A DNA stretch of 64,000 nucleotides from NCBI GenBank assembly GCA_001600875.1, contig BCLD01000007.1, positions 343,141-407,140 on the forward strand. Direction: 5' to 3'. Origin of the DNA: Solicoccozyma terricola (Eukaryota; Basidiomycota; Tremellomycetes; Filobasidiales; Piskurozymaceae). This document shows positions 23,546 to 36,995 of the stretch, piece by piece. The notes beneath the pieces were generated by a model. That model was not told the DNA's origin, did not search any database, and saw only the letters and a program-made list of their open reading frames with translations. The position numbers and the translations under genes are program-made. Positions within the stretch are counted from its first letter, which is position 1, and the number at the start of each line of letters is the position of its first letter.

Positions 23546-25113
23546 ATGACACGATCAAAGTCTCGCAAGTGTCCGAATAGCAAGATCAGGAGAAAGGTAG
23601 AACCGAAGAGGAGAGATGTGGAAGGTGTCGTTCCAACCACGGCGGAGGACAATATGGAACACTCGGACGATAAAGATTCCAAGATACCCCCCCGCGCGAT
23701 TGAGACAACGGAGAACGATTCGCCACAGACGAAACTGCAGTTGTTAACTCGGAAACCGCTTCGAGGTAGTCCTAAGCGATCGAAGAAATTGAAGGGTTTC
23801 AAGAAGGATGCATCAGATCACATGGATCAGGTGAGTTGTCCTTGTGCACTGGTCGTTGGGTGCCTTTCAATTGACTTTCCAACGTACCATAGGTGCCATT
23901 GTCGGACAACGAGGATGATGAGCGAAAACTACTACAGGACGACGCCAAGGATAATAATTCTCCTTCTCGTGGAAAGTCACCGCTTGAACCGGATGACATT
24001 GATGAACCATCGCAAGATGGTTGGGAGGCTGAAGTGGAATGCAGGCAGAATGAATCAGTGGTTGATCTAGAATCTCACATCGAGCTCCCAGACGCGGACG
24101 TACCAGTTCACGACGTCGAAATGAATCCAGTGTCGGAGAAAGAATCAACAGGGGAACATGGACCGGTCACCCACACTGATGAAGACGACATTCCTCGCTG
24201 TGACGGGCAGGACGCCATACCGTGCAGTAATTCGGTTGGAGAACCTCTCGAGGTCAACGCCACTGACGTCCAGGAGGACGATATGGAAGAACCGGAACCT
24301 TCTCAGAGTCAAGGCGACATCGAAGTATCCCTTCTCACACATATAAACTCTCAAACCGAAGACAAGGGAGACCACCAAGAGCATGCCGACACCGACCCAA
24401 AATCCCAAAATCTTGAATCCCTAACATCGACATCGAACCACCGCAGCAAAGAATACCAAAAAGGGCTTTTGGGATACAACATCATGATGGGTATCGATGT
24501 CTCTCCAGATGACATGGTAGAATATGGAGCGTTGAGAAAGTGGCAAATGGGAAAAGTAGAGGGTGGACAGATCCACGAGGAAAAAAAGAAGGTCGAAAGG
24601 GTCAGTGTCTTTGCTTCCCCCTTTCTCCTTTGGCAACCAACACTAATGGAGCTTCACACGAAACAGAAACACCCCACGAAGAACGGCAAATGGTGGCATA
24701 CCGAAGATTTCAGCTGGGAATGTATCGCAGAATGGCCAATCAACCGTGGCAAGGGTAAAAGGAAGAGAGGACCGATGGGTGGCGAGGAAGATAAGACCTT
24801 GGACGTGGAGCAGGAACCCGCTGATAAACGTCAAAAGATAATGAACCTGAACAAGGAGACCGAAGACGAAAAGATGGACATCGGGGAATTCATCGGGTTG
24901 GCCTGCTTGTTTCGAAAGACGGCGAACGTCAATAAGGAGACCGACGAAGATGTCGCATTCCCAGACGAAGGAACCGACACCGAAGAAGCATTCATCGGGT
25001 TGGCTTGTTTAATCCGAACAAATGAGGAATTCGACGACGTCGCATCTTCAGACGAAGGAACGAACACCGAAGATTTCATTGGGCTGGCATGCTTGATCCC
25101 GACGATGAAATGA
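23546..25113 (+). CDS. Unrecognised acidic protein with FIGLACL repeats
   Basis: Exon 23546-23830 (Lys/Arg-rich start, MTRSKSRKCPNSKIRRK, probably nuclear) is followed by exon 23893-25113. A GTCAGT...ACAG segment at 24601-24666 looks like an intron of 66 nt with a CACTAAT branch-like site, but it has no stop and keeps frame, so it may be retained. About 500 residues. Most of the protein is acidic and disordered; a conserved-looking piece reads KWWHTEDFSWECIAEWPI. The C-terminus has three copies of FIGLACL (24889-24909, 24991-25011, 25075-25095), the last two in 28-residue units with DEGT.TE before the motif. I recognise no family. Coding potential rests on length, splice phase and the repeat. 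Confidence 0.65.
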
Positions 25114-25394
25114 CGAGAGGGTGTTGTAAGTCACGACCTGTTCATTATCTGCCTGATTCTGGCGATTGTACTCCTTCCCGTTGATCAATGATAGATATCG
25201 CTTGCACTCCAAGTCACCACCAGTAAATGTCATTAAAACACGTACAAAAAATAACAGAAAGAAATAGGAGAGAACCACCAAGGTCAATTCTACCCTCAAC
25301 ATCTCCCCCACCACCTCGTCATCGAGCTATTTTCTCCCGTTCCTTCTCCACTCTCCAAGAAAAAGGAGATCACATTTGGTTTCCTTAAAGCACT

Positions 25395-26035
25395 TCATTC
25401 TTGAGCGGGGTGTATCAGAGTGATATTATCGCCTTTCAACATGATTTGACCTATTCCCCTCGGACGGACATATGCACGGTTAGCGCTTGCATTCGGAGGG
25501 AAACACTAAGGGAAAAGACAGTGGACTCACCGAGTTCTCGACGAGGTTTGTCGCTTTTAGTGTAGATCTCTGTTGCTTCGTCCAATACGACATTCATGTA
25601 CTCGTCGAAACCCTGTCGTGGCGGATGGATCGGATAGGAGGTGAGAGTAGATTGTAGAGGAGAGGTAAGGACGCGGAGGATGTATGTTGGTGGGAAAGTG
25701 GGAGAGGGTGAATGAGTAAAAACAGTCGCCAACTATCCATCAACTCTCCCTCCCTCACCCTGATGATACCCTCCAACCGCATATCTTTCTGATCATAAAG
25801 CCAAACTACGACTCGCGTTTTCTAAAGTAGCAGGGGGGAGTTTGGTTAGAAGTCAACGGAACCATCTAGCGAGAGGACAACTTCCAACCACTACGAACGG
25901 TTTGAAGGTTCTTGAAGATGACATTCTGAAGGAAACAAAGGAAACACGGAGAAAGTCAGCGTAAAGTAAGGGTCCATGTGTGTGAGGAGGTCTGCGACTA
26001 ACGATGGGTTGCACCATCACTTTGCGGCCGGACAT
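25395..26035 (-). CDS. SME1: Small nuclear ribonucleoprotein E (SmE)
   Basis: Core spliceosomal Sm-ring protein. Five exons: 26035-26003, 25925-25899 (27 nt), 25821-25759, 25612-25531 and 25450-25395, total 86 residues (human SmE 92). Sm1 motif: KVMVQPINVIFKNLQ, TRVVVWLYDQKDMRLEGII, GFDEYMNVVLDEATEIY; Sm2 motif: LGQIMLKGDNITLIHP. All phases close. Divergent from OST1 across about 340 bases. Confidence 0.93.
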
Positions 26036-26377
26036 GATGGGCGGGAAGACTGCTGTTGCAGGATCTAAAGAGCGATTAGGGAGGTGTTGGGTGGCTTCGG
26101 CCTTGAGGATGACAGTTGACAGTTGTTGACCGAGACGAACCAGGAGGATGTCCAGGGCGATTCTCTAGCTGGATGGTGATTTGATAAGCTGGCGGGAGAG
26201 TATGACGTGGCGGTGGGTGCAGCGGTGACACGCCAGCTATGGTGATTGATAAGCGGGCGGGGGATTATGACGTGGCGGTGCGGCGGTGACACGCCAGCAA
26301 GCTCCAGTCAACGCGCAGCTGTCCGCTCATGCTCTTGCTCTTGCGAACCCTCATACATCGTCTCCCACAGTCTCATC
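26036..26377. promoter_or_regulatory. Bidirectional promoter SME1/OST1 with tandem TGACGTGG module
   Basis: Two copies, 65 bases apart, of a block GGTGATTTGATAAG..GGCGGG..ATGACGTGGCGGTG..CGGTGACACGCCAGC (about 26177-26300). TGACGTGG lies at 26203-26210 and 26268-26275. TGACGTG(G/A) is the unfolded-protein-response element core in animals and resembles fungal HAC1/CRE sites; OST1 is an ER gene of the kind that response controls. The regulatory role is inferred. Confidence 0.55.
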
Positions 26378-28199
26378 ATGTGGCTCACTCCTCTCAGAGC
26401 AGCCGTGGGCTGTCTCGCATTGCCGCTCGTCTATGCAGCGACCGCTCCGTTCGAGAACGCCGTCATCACACGCACATTCGACCTCGGAGGTTCCACTAGT
26501 CTCGTCACCACCGTGTACAACGTCAAGCAGCTTGATGCGGGCGCGACATCGTACGAGTTGGCGCTAGGAGGGCAGGACGAGGAGGAGCCGAGCTGGTGGG
26601 AAGTCGTGGTTGGTGGAAAGGTCGTGGAAGGGCTAGAAGTAGTTGGTGGAGATGGGAATTCGTAAGTGTCGGAGGTTGAAAGGCATCTAGGACAAGTTCC
26701 GAACAGGTCCTTCAACTGATGTCCTTGCTCTTTTTTGGGGGGGCTTGCAGGGCGCCGACCGTACTCCTGTCAACTCCTATTACCGCGTTTACCGTCAACC
26801 AAATCATCGTACACCCATCTCGACCTCTCCCTGCTTCAATCTCACAGGACGACCCACAATACATGCTTTTCGAGAGTAATAGGACTTGGGTGGAGAGTGT
26901 ATATGATACCAAGAAGGAGACTATCAAGATCAGGTCAGTAGCATGACCTTGTTTCAAAATACCCCTTGGTCTGATGTATCCAACTCGCCATATCCCACAG
27001 AGCACCTGGCAAGATCCTCTCATACTCCAAAGAATCAGATAAATATACACGAGATTCAACTGCGGTTCAAAAAAACTCTCTTCTCACACTCGGCCCATAC
27101 TTTTCTGTCCCTGCGACTCTTGTATCTTCGACTCCAGGCGTTGTAGCAGTCTCAAACTTTCAACAACATCCGCTTACGGTACATTACCCCACTACCGAAC
27201 CGGTGTTGAGCATGCGCAAGTACAGAAGACAAGTGGAAGTTAGTCATTGGGGCGGGAACATGAATGTGGAGGATGATATCGCACTAGTGAATGATGGTCC
27301 GACGTGAGTCTCCCTCGTCTCGCAATCTCCCTCGCGTCTCAATATACACAACTGATAGGAATCCCCTAACCAATCGCAGCCTTAAAGGATTTTTCTCCCG
27401 TATCACCTTTCAAATGTCTCGATTCAGACCTGCATACCCTGCTCAAATCCTTCGTGAACTCACTCTTCCACTACCACCATCATCGTACAAGCCGTACTAC
27501 TACGACATCATCGGTAATGTTTCCACCTCGCATTTCAGACCATCTCGAGATGGGAAGAACGCAAATGCGTTACTTCAGTTGACACCTAGGTATCCGGTCT
27601 TGGGCGGTTGGAATTATACATTCACTGTAGGATGGGATATGCCGCTCGTCGGGTACTTGAAAAATGTTGAGGGAGATGCGGCGAAAAAGGTGTTGAGTGT
27701 GCCTTTCCTGACTGGGTTGAAGGATGTGGCTGTGGATGATGTGGAGGTTTCTGTCATCTTGCCTGAAGGAGCCAGGTGAGTGGTGGTTGCGTTCCGTGCT
27801 ACCACATCGAAAGCAAACGTTTGACTCATTGAAATTAACTGCAACAGGGACGTTCACGTTCACACCCCATTCAAGGTCGACTCTATCGAACATAGTATTC
27901 ACAAAACCTACCTCGACTCCACAGGTCGTCCAAAAGTCACTCTGAAGAAGAAAGGTTGTACCGAGCGACATGATCAGTTTTTCTACGTGAGTGTAGTTGC
28001 CATTTCTTTTCCCACATTGAGAAGACCAACATGACCTGACGATCGCCGCTCATCAACTAAGGTCACATACACCTACCCATTTTATGCGATTCTTCAAAAG
28101 CCAATCGCCATCGCGCTGGCTTGTGGTGGACTTTTCGGATTGGCAGGTGTATTGCGGAGAGTGGATACGAGGTTGTCGAAAGCTGTCAAGACGCAGTAG
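26378..28199 (+). CDS. OST1: Ribophorin I / OST1, oligosaccharyltransferase subunit
   Basis: Subunit of the ER oligosaccharyltransferase that N-glycosylates nascent proteins. Six exons (26378-26661, 26751-26933, 27001-27303, 27380-27775, 27848-27986, 28062-28199) give 480 residues, near yeast Ost1 (476). Signal peptide MWLTPLRAAVGCLALPLVYA; lumenal family motifs FENAVITRTFDLGG, LGPYFSVPATLVSSTPGVVA, MRKYRRQVEVSHWGGNMNVE, GNVSTSHFRPSRDGK, LTPRYPVLGGWNYTFTVGW; one C-terminal membrane helix FYAILQKPIAIALACGGLFG followed by a short basic cytosolic tail. Start at 26378 preferred because it opens the signal peptide. Confidence 0.95.
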
Positions 28200-28340
28200 A
28201 TGTATCATGCATGAAATTTATACCTCTGCAACATAATGTCAACGTTGAAGCACAGAAGTTATTCGTCAAGGATTATTCTATACAGCTTATTGAGATACAA
28301 CTGAGGATACAAGCACCACAACGGTCGTATTCCAAGCACT

Positions 28341-29820
28341 TCACTCGAAAGGATGCGCCACCAAATCCCTATACAATCCCTCGGGTAAATCCTTGACTAG
28401 CGCTACTGTTATCCCGATGACAGCCGCAGCGTCTAATGGGGGGAAGATTCGAAGTAATTTCATTGGCCTATACACCTGACAGATCATCAGCGTCTGATAC
28501 GAGGAAGGGATCGGTGAGATACAATCACGTACGAAGGTGATTCCATCAGTTGAGGTCTCATTATGAGCAACTGAGCGATGACACAGAGGATATTGAGATG
28601 AACGCCGAAAGCGAGGAGAAAACTGGACAATGAAATGACATCGACATCAGCTGGCGGTGATATATGCACGGGGATGTGTTGGCGAGCTCACTCCCATAGT
28701 TTCAGAACTTGGTCAAGTGGCGGTGTGCATGCACAGAACGTCAAGACAGCTGAGGTTCGACTTCAGTTACCATTGACGCTGGAAAGCACAACTTATCTCC
28801 AAGAACTCACATGGGAACGCGTAAAGCTCAGCAGAGAGATTCTTGCTCCGAAGATGGTTGAACAATTGTAGATCAACAGCTTGCAGACATCTATCCAAGA
28901 GCTATTTTCACCGATTTTATTGCATCAGCACGTCGTGGGAGGTGCCTCGCCCCACCTTGCAACGGTAATGACACTCACCTTCAAACCTCTATGAACGCCT
29001 ACCAATGTCGGTTGAACGTACAAGGGACAACACGTCTCTATGAAGGATGTGAAACACGCGAATGCCTCGACCTCGGACGGGAGGACGTAGAGGAATGGTG
29101 CTGCGAGTACATTCATGCCTATCTCGAAGCCCATCAGCACTGCATTCCCTCGGTGCATGGGAAATGAAGAGATATGATCTTACCTTGAACATAGCCAAAT
29201 CCTACTCCATCATCTCCACTTTCACTACGACTTCCCCGACCTCTATCAGTACTCCCACCATCCTCACTCCTCCTCCCTCTCTTTCCTACGTTTCTCCAAA
29301 CGAAACATTCCAATAATCGGATCAACATGTCTTCTTTCACTTTGGATTTAAAATTTGTATCTGTAGCTAGAGTTCGAAAGGTATCGTTTTTGACTGTGGG
29401 AAGAACGAAGGAATCATCAGGGATATAGCGAAACGAGTTGAAGTTGAAGTTGGCCACCTACTTTTCAAACTGACACTGCTAGGTCCTAATGATACTAATC
29501 TCAAATACTCATCAATATCCATCAAACCGCCTTGTCCAACCTTCGCGCTTCCCCAGCTCGTGTGATGATGTATATTCATAAACAACTTCCAGGCTGTAGA
29601 TCTAATGGATAGATCCTATATTCTGACGATAAGCGTTCGATTCCTGTATCAGACATAGCAGGACGGGACTCACACCATCCGGAATGCCCTCGATCAATAC
29701 CGTTCGTCTTAATCGTTTTAAATTGTCAGCTATTTCAGAGGAAGTGCGCGATCGATGATGGGGTGTGAGAAGGCGGATATATTGCGAGTTGAGGTCGAGA
29801 GGGTGGGAGGTAGTTCCCAT
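28341..29820 (-). CDS. BUB2: BUB2, TBC-domain mitotic checkpoint GAP subunit
   Basis: With Bfa1, Bub2 is the GTPase-activating complex for Tem1 that blocks mitotic exit at the spindle pole. Eight exons: 29820-29674, 29615-29462, 29393-29184, 29118-28979, 28901-28811, 28749-28692, 28622-28533, 28467-28341; 338 residues. TBC features: LKRLRRTVLIEGIPDG, IRSTAWKLFMNI, SLKIKNDTFRTLATD, LIRLLECFVW, GYVQGMNVLAAPFLYVLPSE, AFACFTSFIETCCPLYVQPT, GLKLLDRCLQAVD, AELYAFPSVLTFCACTPPLD, VLKLWDFLLAFG. About 25 extra Arg/Gly/Ser/acidic residues interrupt the domain before GYVQG. The arginine-finger IxxDxxR motif is replaced by IKNDTFRT as in Bub2 proteins. Convergent with OST1, 3' gap about 140 bases. Confidence 0.9.
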
Positions 29821-29979
29821 GATGGAAGTGATCGCGGTGAGCTTGAATGGTCGTTGAATGGATGCATGAAGGATGGATGTTTACAATTCCTGGCGGTGTA
29901 TTGACCTGCACGTGGCATGTCTCACAAGGTGTCCGGTGCCGACAGATGCAGAAATCGTCAAGCTGCAGGAAACATAGGG

Positions 29980-30014
<35 letters not shown>

Positions 30015-30280
30015 AGAGAGAAAGAGAGGGAGAGAGACACAAGCATTGGCCCCATTGGTAAGCGCATATGGTCACCAACCCAATGTACCAGGTCCTGCCA
30101 TTGAACACCGCGGAGATTAGCCTTCTGACGTTACCGTGCGAAGCAAACGATCCTACACTCACCGCCTTTCATCTTCCCAACGATGCCGGAATGCTTCCAG
30201 CCTCCATAAAAGTCCCTGTAAAACCGTATTTCAACGAATATTGATACTTCTACTGCGACTGCTACGACCTCGCTCGCCGC
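29821..30280. other. Intergenic region with TAGA microsatellite
   Basis: About 460 bases between BUB2 and the DUF427 gene. Contains the microsatellite at 29980-30013. Minus-strand open frames reading LSIYLSIYLSIYL across it are repeat artefacts. Confidence 0.6.
29980..30013. repeat. (TAGA)n microsatellite
   Basis: About 8.5 perfect copies of TAGA followed by a purine GAGAGAAAGAGAGG stretch, upstream of BUB2. Confidence 0.9.
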
Positions 30281-30871
30281 TCACCCATCTTGTGGAATGA
30301 CAGTCTCACCATCCACTTCGCATCTCCATCCCTCCCCGGCTTCTATTCCCGATCCCGAAGTAGCGTAAAAGGCCAAATAGTCCTTGATGGGGCCGAATTT
30401 GCCAGTCGGGTTTTCATATGACCAGATTCGATTCAGGATAGGTTTGGAAGTAGATGCTGAGAAGGAAGAGGGATCGAGAGTATGGTAGGATGCTACACCT
30501 TTCCATTCGCAGAGAGTAGACTTGGAGGTTTTAGTTAGAGGGACGCGGACGTCGGTGGGTGGTATGTAATATGTCGGTGGATTGCTGGAGGAGGTGGGCT
30601 ATCAGGAATGACGACGCTGGTGCTGAAAGTGTCGTCTCACCTGGTCTCCAGGACTCGGTATGAAGATGTGGTATCTGCTATCACATGTTCTTTCTTATCT
30701 GATCCTACCCAGACTACTCTGAGATGTCTGTGATGTGGGTACCAATACAATCAACATCCTTCCCAGGATGACTCAGACCTCGACGTCGCCCACCCACTTG
30801 CTGGTCTTCTCCAACGCCGGTGGTCGAGGATAATCCCAAACGTTCTCCTCTACAACTTTCGATCTTGACAT
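30281..30871 (-). CDS. DUF427 family protein
   Basis: Exons 30871-30798, 30727-30641 and 30584-30281 give 154 residues. Matches the DUF427 fold signature: VVEENVWDYPRPPALEK, LRVVWVGSDKKEHVIADTTS, YRVLETSNPPTYYIPPTDV, STLCEWKGVASYHTL and KFGPIKDYLAFYATSGSG. DUF427 proteins are small single-domain beta-tent proteins of unknown biochemical role, common in bacteria and fungi. Start chosen at the ATG just before the conserved block; an in-frame ATG farther upstream (31015) would add residues not expected in the family. An unusual GTGGGT donor was selected by phase. Confidence 0.82.
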
Positions 30872-31144
30872 TAATGAAAAGTGTGCACGGAAGATAGCGA
30901 TGGTAGATGAGGTAGAAAAGGGGACGCGAGTTGCGATCAATGGCATGAGCGACGAGGAAGTCAAGGGGGAGTCTGCCTCTACACTGCCGATCTGGCCATC
31001 GATCGTCGGGGGCACCTCGTTGAAAGCAAGACGGCCATTTCACGCCGAGTCGCCACCAAGCCATTAACCGTCATACAAAAAAAACATTTCTAATTTGAAT
31101 ATTTCGTTTCGATGATCCTGTACCGTTATATGACCAAAGTAGCC

Positions 31145-33775
31145 TCACAACTTGCTTGAGTACTAGCGTCCGATCACCGAATCAGCATACAAACGTCCGG
31201 CATTCTCAGTGAGTACCCAGCACACTCACATCATAAAACCCTTGCCCACTCTTCTTACCCAACCTTCCCTCCTTGACCATCTTCTCCATTAACGGAATGG
31301 GAGCAACGAGTTCTTTGGAAATCAGACCTTTCTCGGCTTTCTCTCGCCATCCCGAGGCGATGTACGAAGTGGTGTCTGTGCAGACGAGACCATTAGGAGG
31401 GGTCACATGGTCATCGAAATTGGGGCGGGGGAAACCGGCTTACCTAGACCGACGAAATCGAGTAGCTCGAATGGCTATGAAGGGTGGATTGGAGATGACG
31501 AGAAGATATTCAGCCTTCCTCATCCGGGGCAAGGGTTTTACAGAACATAAGATAAGTCGCATAACTTACACCCATAGCTGGATCAATCACCGCGAATGTT
31601 CCGTGCAATCAGTCACTGTCTCAATCAAGATCGTTACACTCCATGGACGAAGAACTCACGATACCCCGCTCCCAGTTTCATAGCCGTATCAATATCCTCA
31701 GCTGTGGCCTCTCCTCTCTCTACCATCCTGATAGCCTCCACTGTTAACCCACCTAATCACGTCAGCGAGGTACAACCTTTTCTCGGTGTACGAGGAGAAA
31801 CAACGACGCACACATGTAAGGCACTAATAACCTATTGACGATGAACCCAGGCGTGTCTTTGCAATTGACGGGAGATTTGTTCATCTTGGTGGTCAGTGCT
31901 GTAAGTGTTGAAATGGTTGACGAGGATGTTACGGGAGTCGCGATGATCTCGACGAGTTTCATCGCTGTAAAAGGTTTGGGAGTTGATTTAGAGGGCAATA
32001 GGGGGTTTTGAGAAGTTTTGATCTTGGCGACCCACCAGGAACGGCTGGGTGGAATATATGGTAAGAATCAAATCTGTACTCAAAAATCTCGTCCATCACA
32101 AAAAAAAAACGAACAACTCACGATTAAAGAAATGCAATCCCGCAAACCTACCGGTAACACGCGAAAACGAAGAAACCAAAAGAATCAACAAATGTAACCC
32201 CAATCCGAAACCTCTCGGACCCTTGCCTAGATTCGATTCCCAAACGTTCATTCCCAAACATCACTCACCTCGTCCTTCTATCCTCACTACAACTCTCTGC
32301 AATCTCTGAAACGCTTAAACTGGATGTATTACTCGCAAAAATACATTCCTTCCTATTCACGAAAAAGGAAAAGAAAAGAAAAACGTCCAACCAGTCCGAT
32401 AAATCAGTACGGGAGGGCCTTCACCATCAGTGAAAGGAGAAGGGAAAAGACAAACTTGGCTTTCTGATCTAGCAGACCGAATAATTCTCTTTTGATCTTG
32501 ATGTTTTCGATGATTGCTTCGATGACAACGTCCGCTTGAGTGACTGCTTTTCCACTGTTGCCACATACAAAACGAAAACACCACAGCATCACCATTAACC
32601 ATGATCGTCCAACCTCGTCGCATCTCAACCTCAAACTCCCGCGGGACTTGCAAGGGAAGAAGATGGAACTCACGCATCAGTAGTAGTCTCAATCCTCTCC
32701 ATGATAGATCTCGAGAATCCTTCGATATCATTGGGAGCGGAACGTTTAGCGATTCTAGCTAGGGATTTGGAGATAATGGAGAGACCATTTCTGTTGTGAG
32801 GAGCGGTGTTGTGTGTATTTTTCAGCGGTGGAAGCGAAGTTTTCAAAGAAAAAATGGTGTTTTTATTCCGAGAGATAGGGAGGAATGGGAGGGGAGGCTT
32901 ACTCGATCGCTTGCTGAAGGGATTTTGGTTTGATCAGATGAATGGCCGCTTCGACGTTTTCAAACGAGGTGGATGAATCTCTCACCGGTGTAACATCAGA
33001 TAAAACGACCTGTTGTTGGGTTTTTACGTCGTCCAGGAATGGTCAGCTCAACAAGTTTACAAGAGCACGTTTACCCAATTAACCCCTGTCGACTCACCCT
33101 GAAACCACTCTGAGCAGCCACTTGAGCAATTCCAGCACCTGAATGAACATCCAGTATACAACATCAGCACTCACATTCCCTGCCAACGGAAAGAGAATCA
33201 TTGCTCGCTGCGCAAGCAAGAGACGATATTCTGCGCTCGAGAGGACGAAGAGGATCCTTCGCTCCGCAAAGACATGAATGCTCGCTACGCTCGGAACGAG
33301 CATTATTGCTCGCTGCGCTCGCAAGAGATGATATTCTGCGCTACGCTCAGGGAGCGAATGCTCGCTTTGCTCGCTAGAGAGAAGAGTCCTCGCTACGCTG
33401 GGAACGAGCATTATTGCTCGCTTCGCTCACGAGAGATGATATTCTTCGCTACGCTCAGAGAGCGAATGCTCGCTTTGCTCGCTAGAGAGAAGAGTCCTCG
33501 CTACGCTCGGAACGAGCATTATTGCTCGCTGCGCTCGCGAGAGACGATATTCTTCGCTACGCCCAGACGCTTCTCTCGCGGAATAAGAGCTCACCCATCA
33601 ACCCCGCTCCAAACACCGTCAACCTCTCAACCTTGATCGCGCCATCCGTCGCTGTTGCCATTGAACGTCTGTGTGATGATGACATTGCAGGGAGAAGATG
33701 TCGGGTTGATGTTGTGCGGAATGCTGAACAGATGGAGATGGAGTTGATCAAGTGAGATCGAGAGATGGACTGCAT
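31145..33775 (-). CDS. Mitochondrial 3-hydroxyacyl-CoA dehydrogenase
   Basis: NAD-dependent step of fatty-acid beta-oxidation. Fourteen exons (33775-33595, 33138-33098, 33009-32903, 32790-32674, 32554-32456, 32352-32269, 32147-32122, 32044-32036, 31964-31812, 31740-31660, 31577-31570, 31474-31444, 31375-31230, 31162-31145) give 366 residues. N-terminus is a Ser/Arg-rich mitochondrial presequence; then VERLTVFGAGLMGAGIAQVA (Rossmann GxGxxG), [53 protein letters not shown] (catalytic His), TPGFIVNRLLVPYMLEAIRM, LGAGYPMGPFELLDFVGLD, GRLGKKSGQGFYDYS. Exons 8 and 11 are only 9 and 8 nt. Intron 1 (456 nt) contains the GCGAGCG repeat. Short-chain HADH or hydroxybutyryl-CoA dehydrogenase are equally compatible. 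Confidence 0.92.
33201..33582 (-). repeat. 108-bp tandem repeat of GCGAGCGNAGCGAGC units in HADH intron 1
   Basis: On the + strand GAGCATTATTGCTCGCT recurs at 33298, 33406 and 33514, an exact 108-base period. Each period is built of about four sub-units of 26-27 bases with the core GCTCGCTNCGCTCGC. Read in the gene's sense direction the core is GCGAGCGCAGCGAGCA, the same as in the RAD50 intron. Confidence 0.9.
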
Positions 33776-34050
33776 TTCTTGTATGAGATGGGTGGATGGT
33801 TGTTGGTGGTGGATGTATGGGTGGTTTGGCGCCTAACCGGTGAATGGGACGCTTGTTACCGGGAGACGGGGCACCAAATAATGAGAGTTGATTACATAAT
33901 TAGCCGCATATTAATTACAGAATCATGAACTGTCTCTGCTTATTTCACATGTCACATGGCAGGGATGGGAGGGACTGCTTCGCCACCACTTCACTCCGGT
34001 CAACAGCATCGTCTATCACCCACCCTTCCACATTCCCACATTCCACAACA
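33776..34050. other. Bidirectional promoter HADH/DDX41
   Basis: About 275 bases between divergent starts. AT-rich core TGATTACATAATTAGCCGCATATTAATTAC near 33890-33920; no other feature. Confidence 0.5.
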
Positions 34051-36883
<2,833 letters not shown>

Positions 36884-36995
36884 GCAAGCGAATCATTGTG
36901 CATCATCATTACCTGTTGTACAAATTGGAATCCCTCGCAGGTCGTACTGTAGTAGTGAGATATATATACAAAGGTCCACACCTCGTAGAGGCGGT

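Noticed and set aside
29735..30162. Minus-strand open frames with LSIYLSIYL
   Set aside because: Produced by the TAGA microsatellite; no conserved domain and no splice support.
33201..33582. CRISPR-like array
   Set aside because: Regular 108-bp spacing, but spacers are themselves repeated, units are degenerate, and it lies in an intron of a eukaryotic gene.
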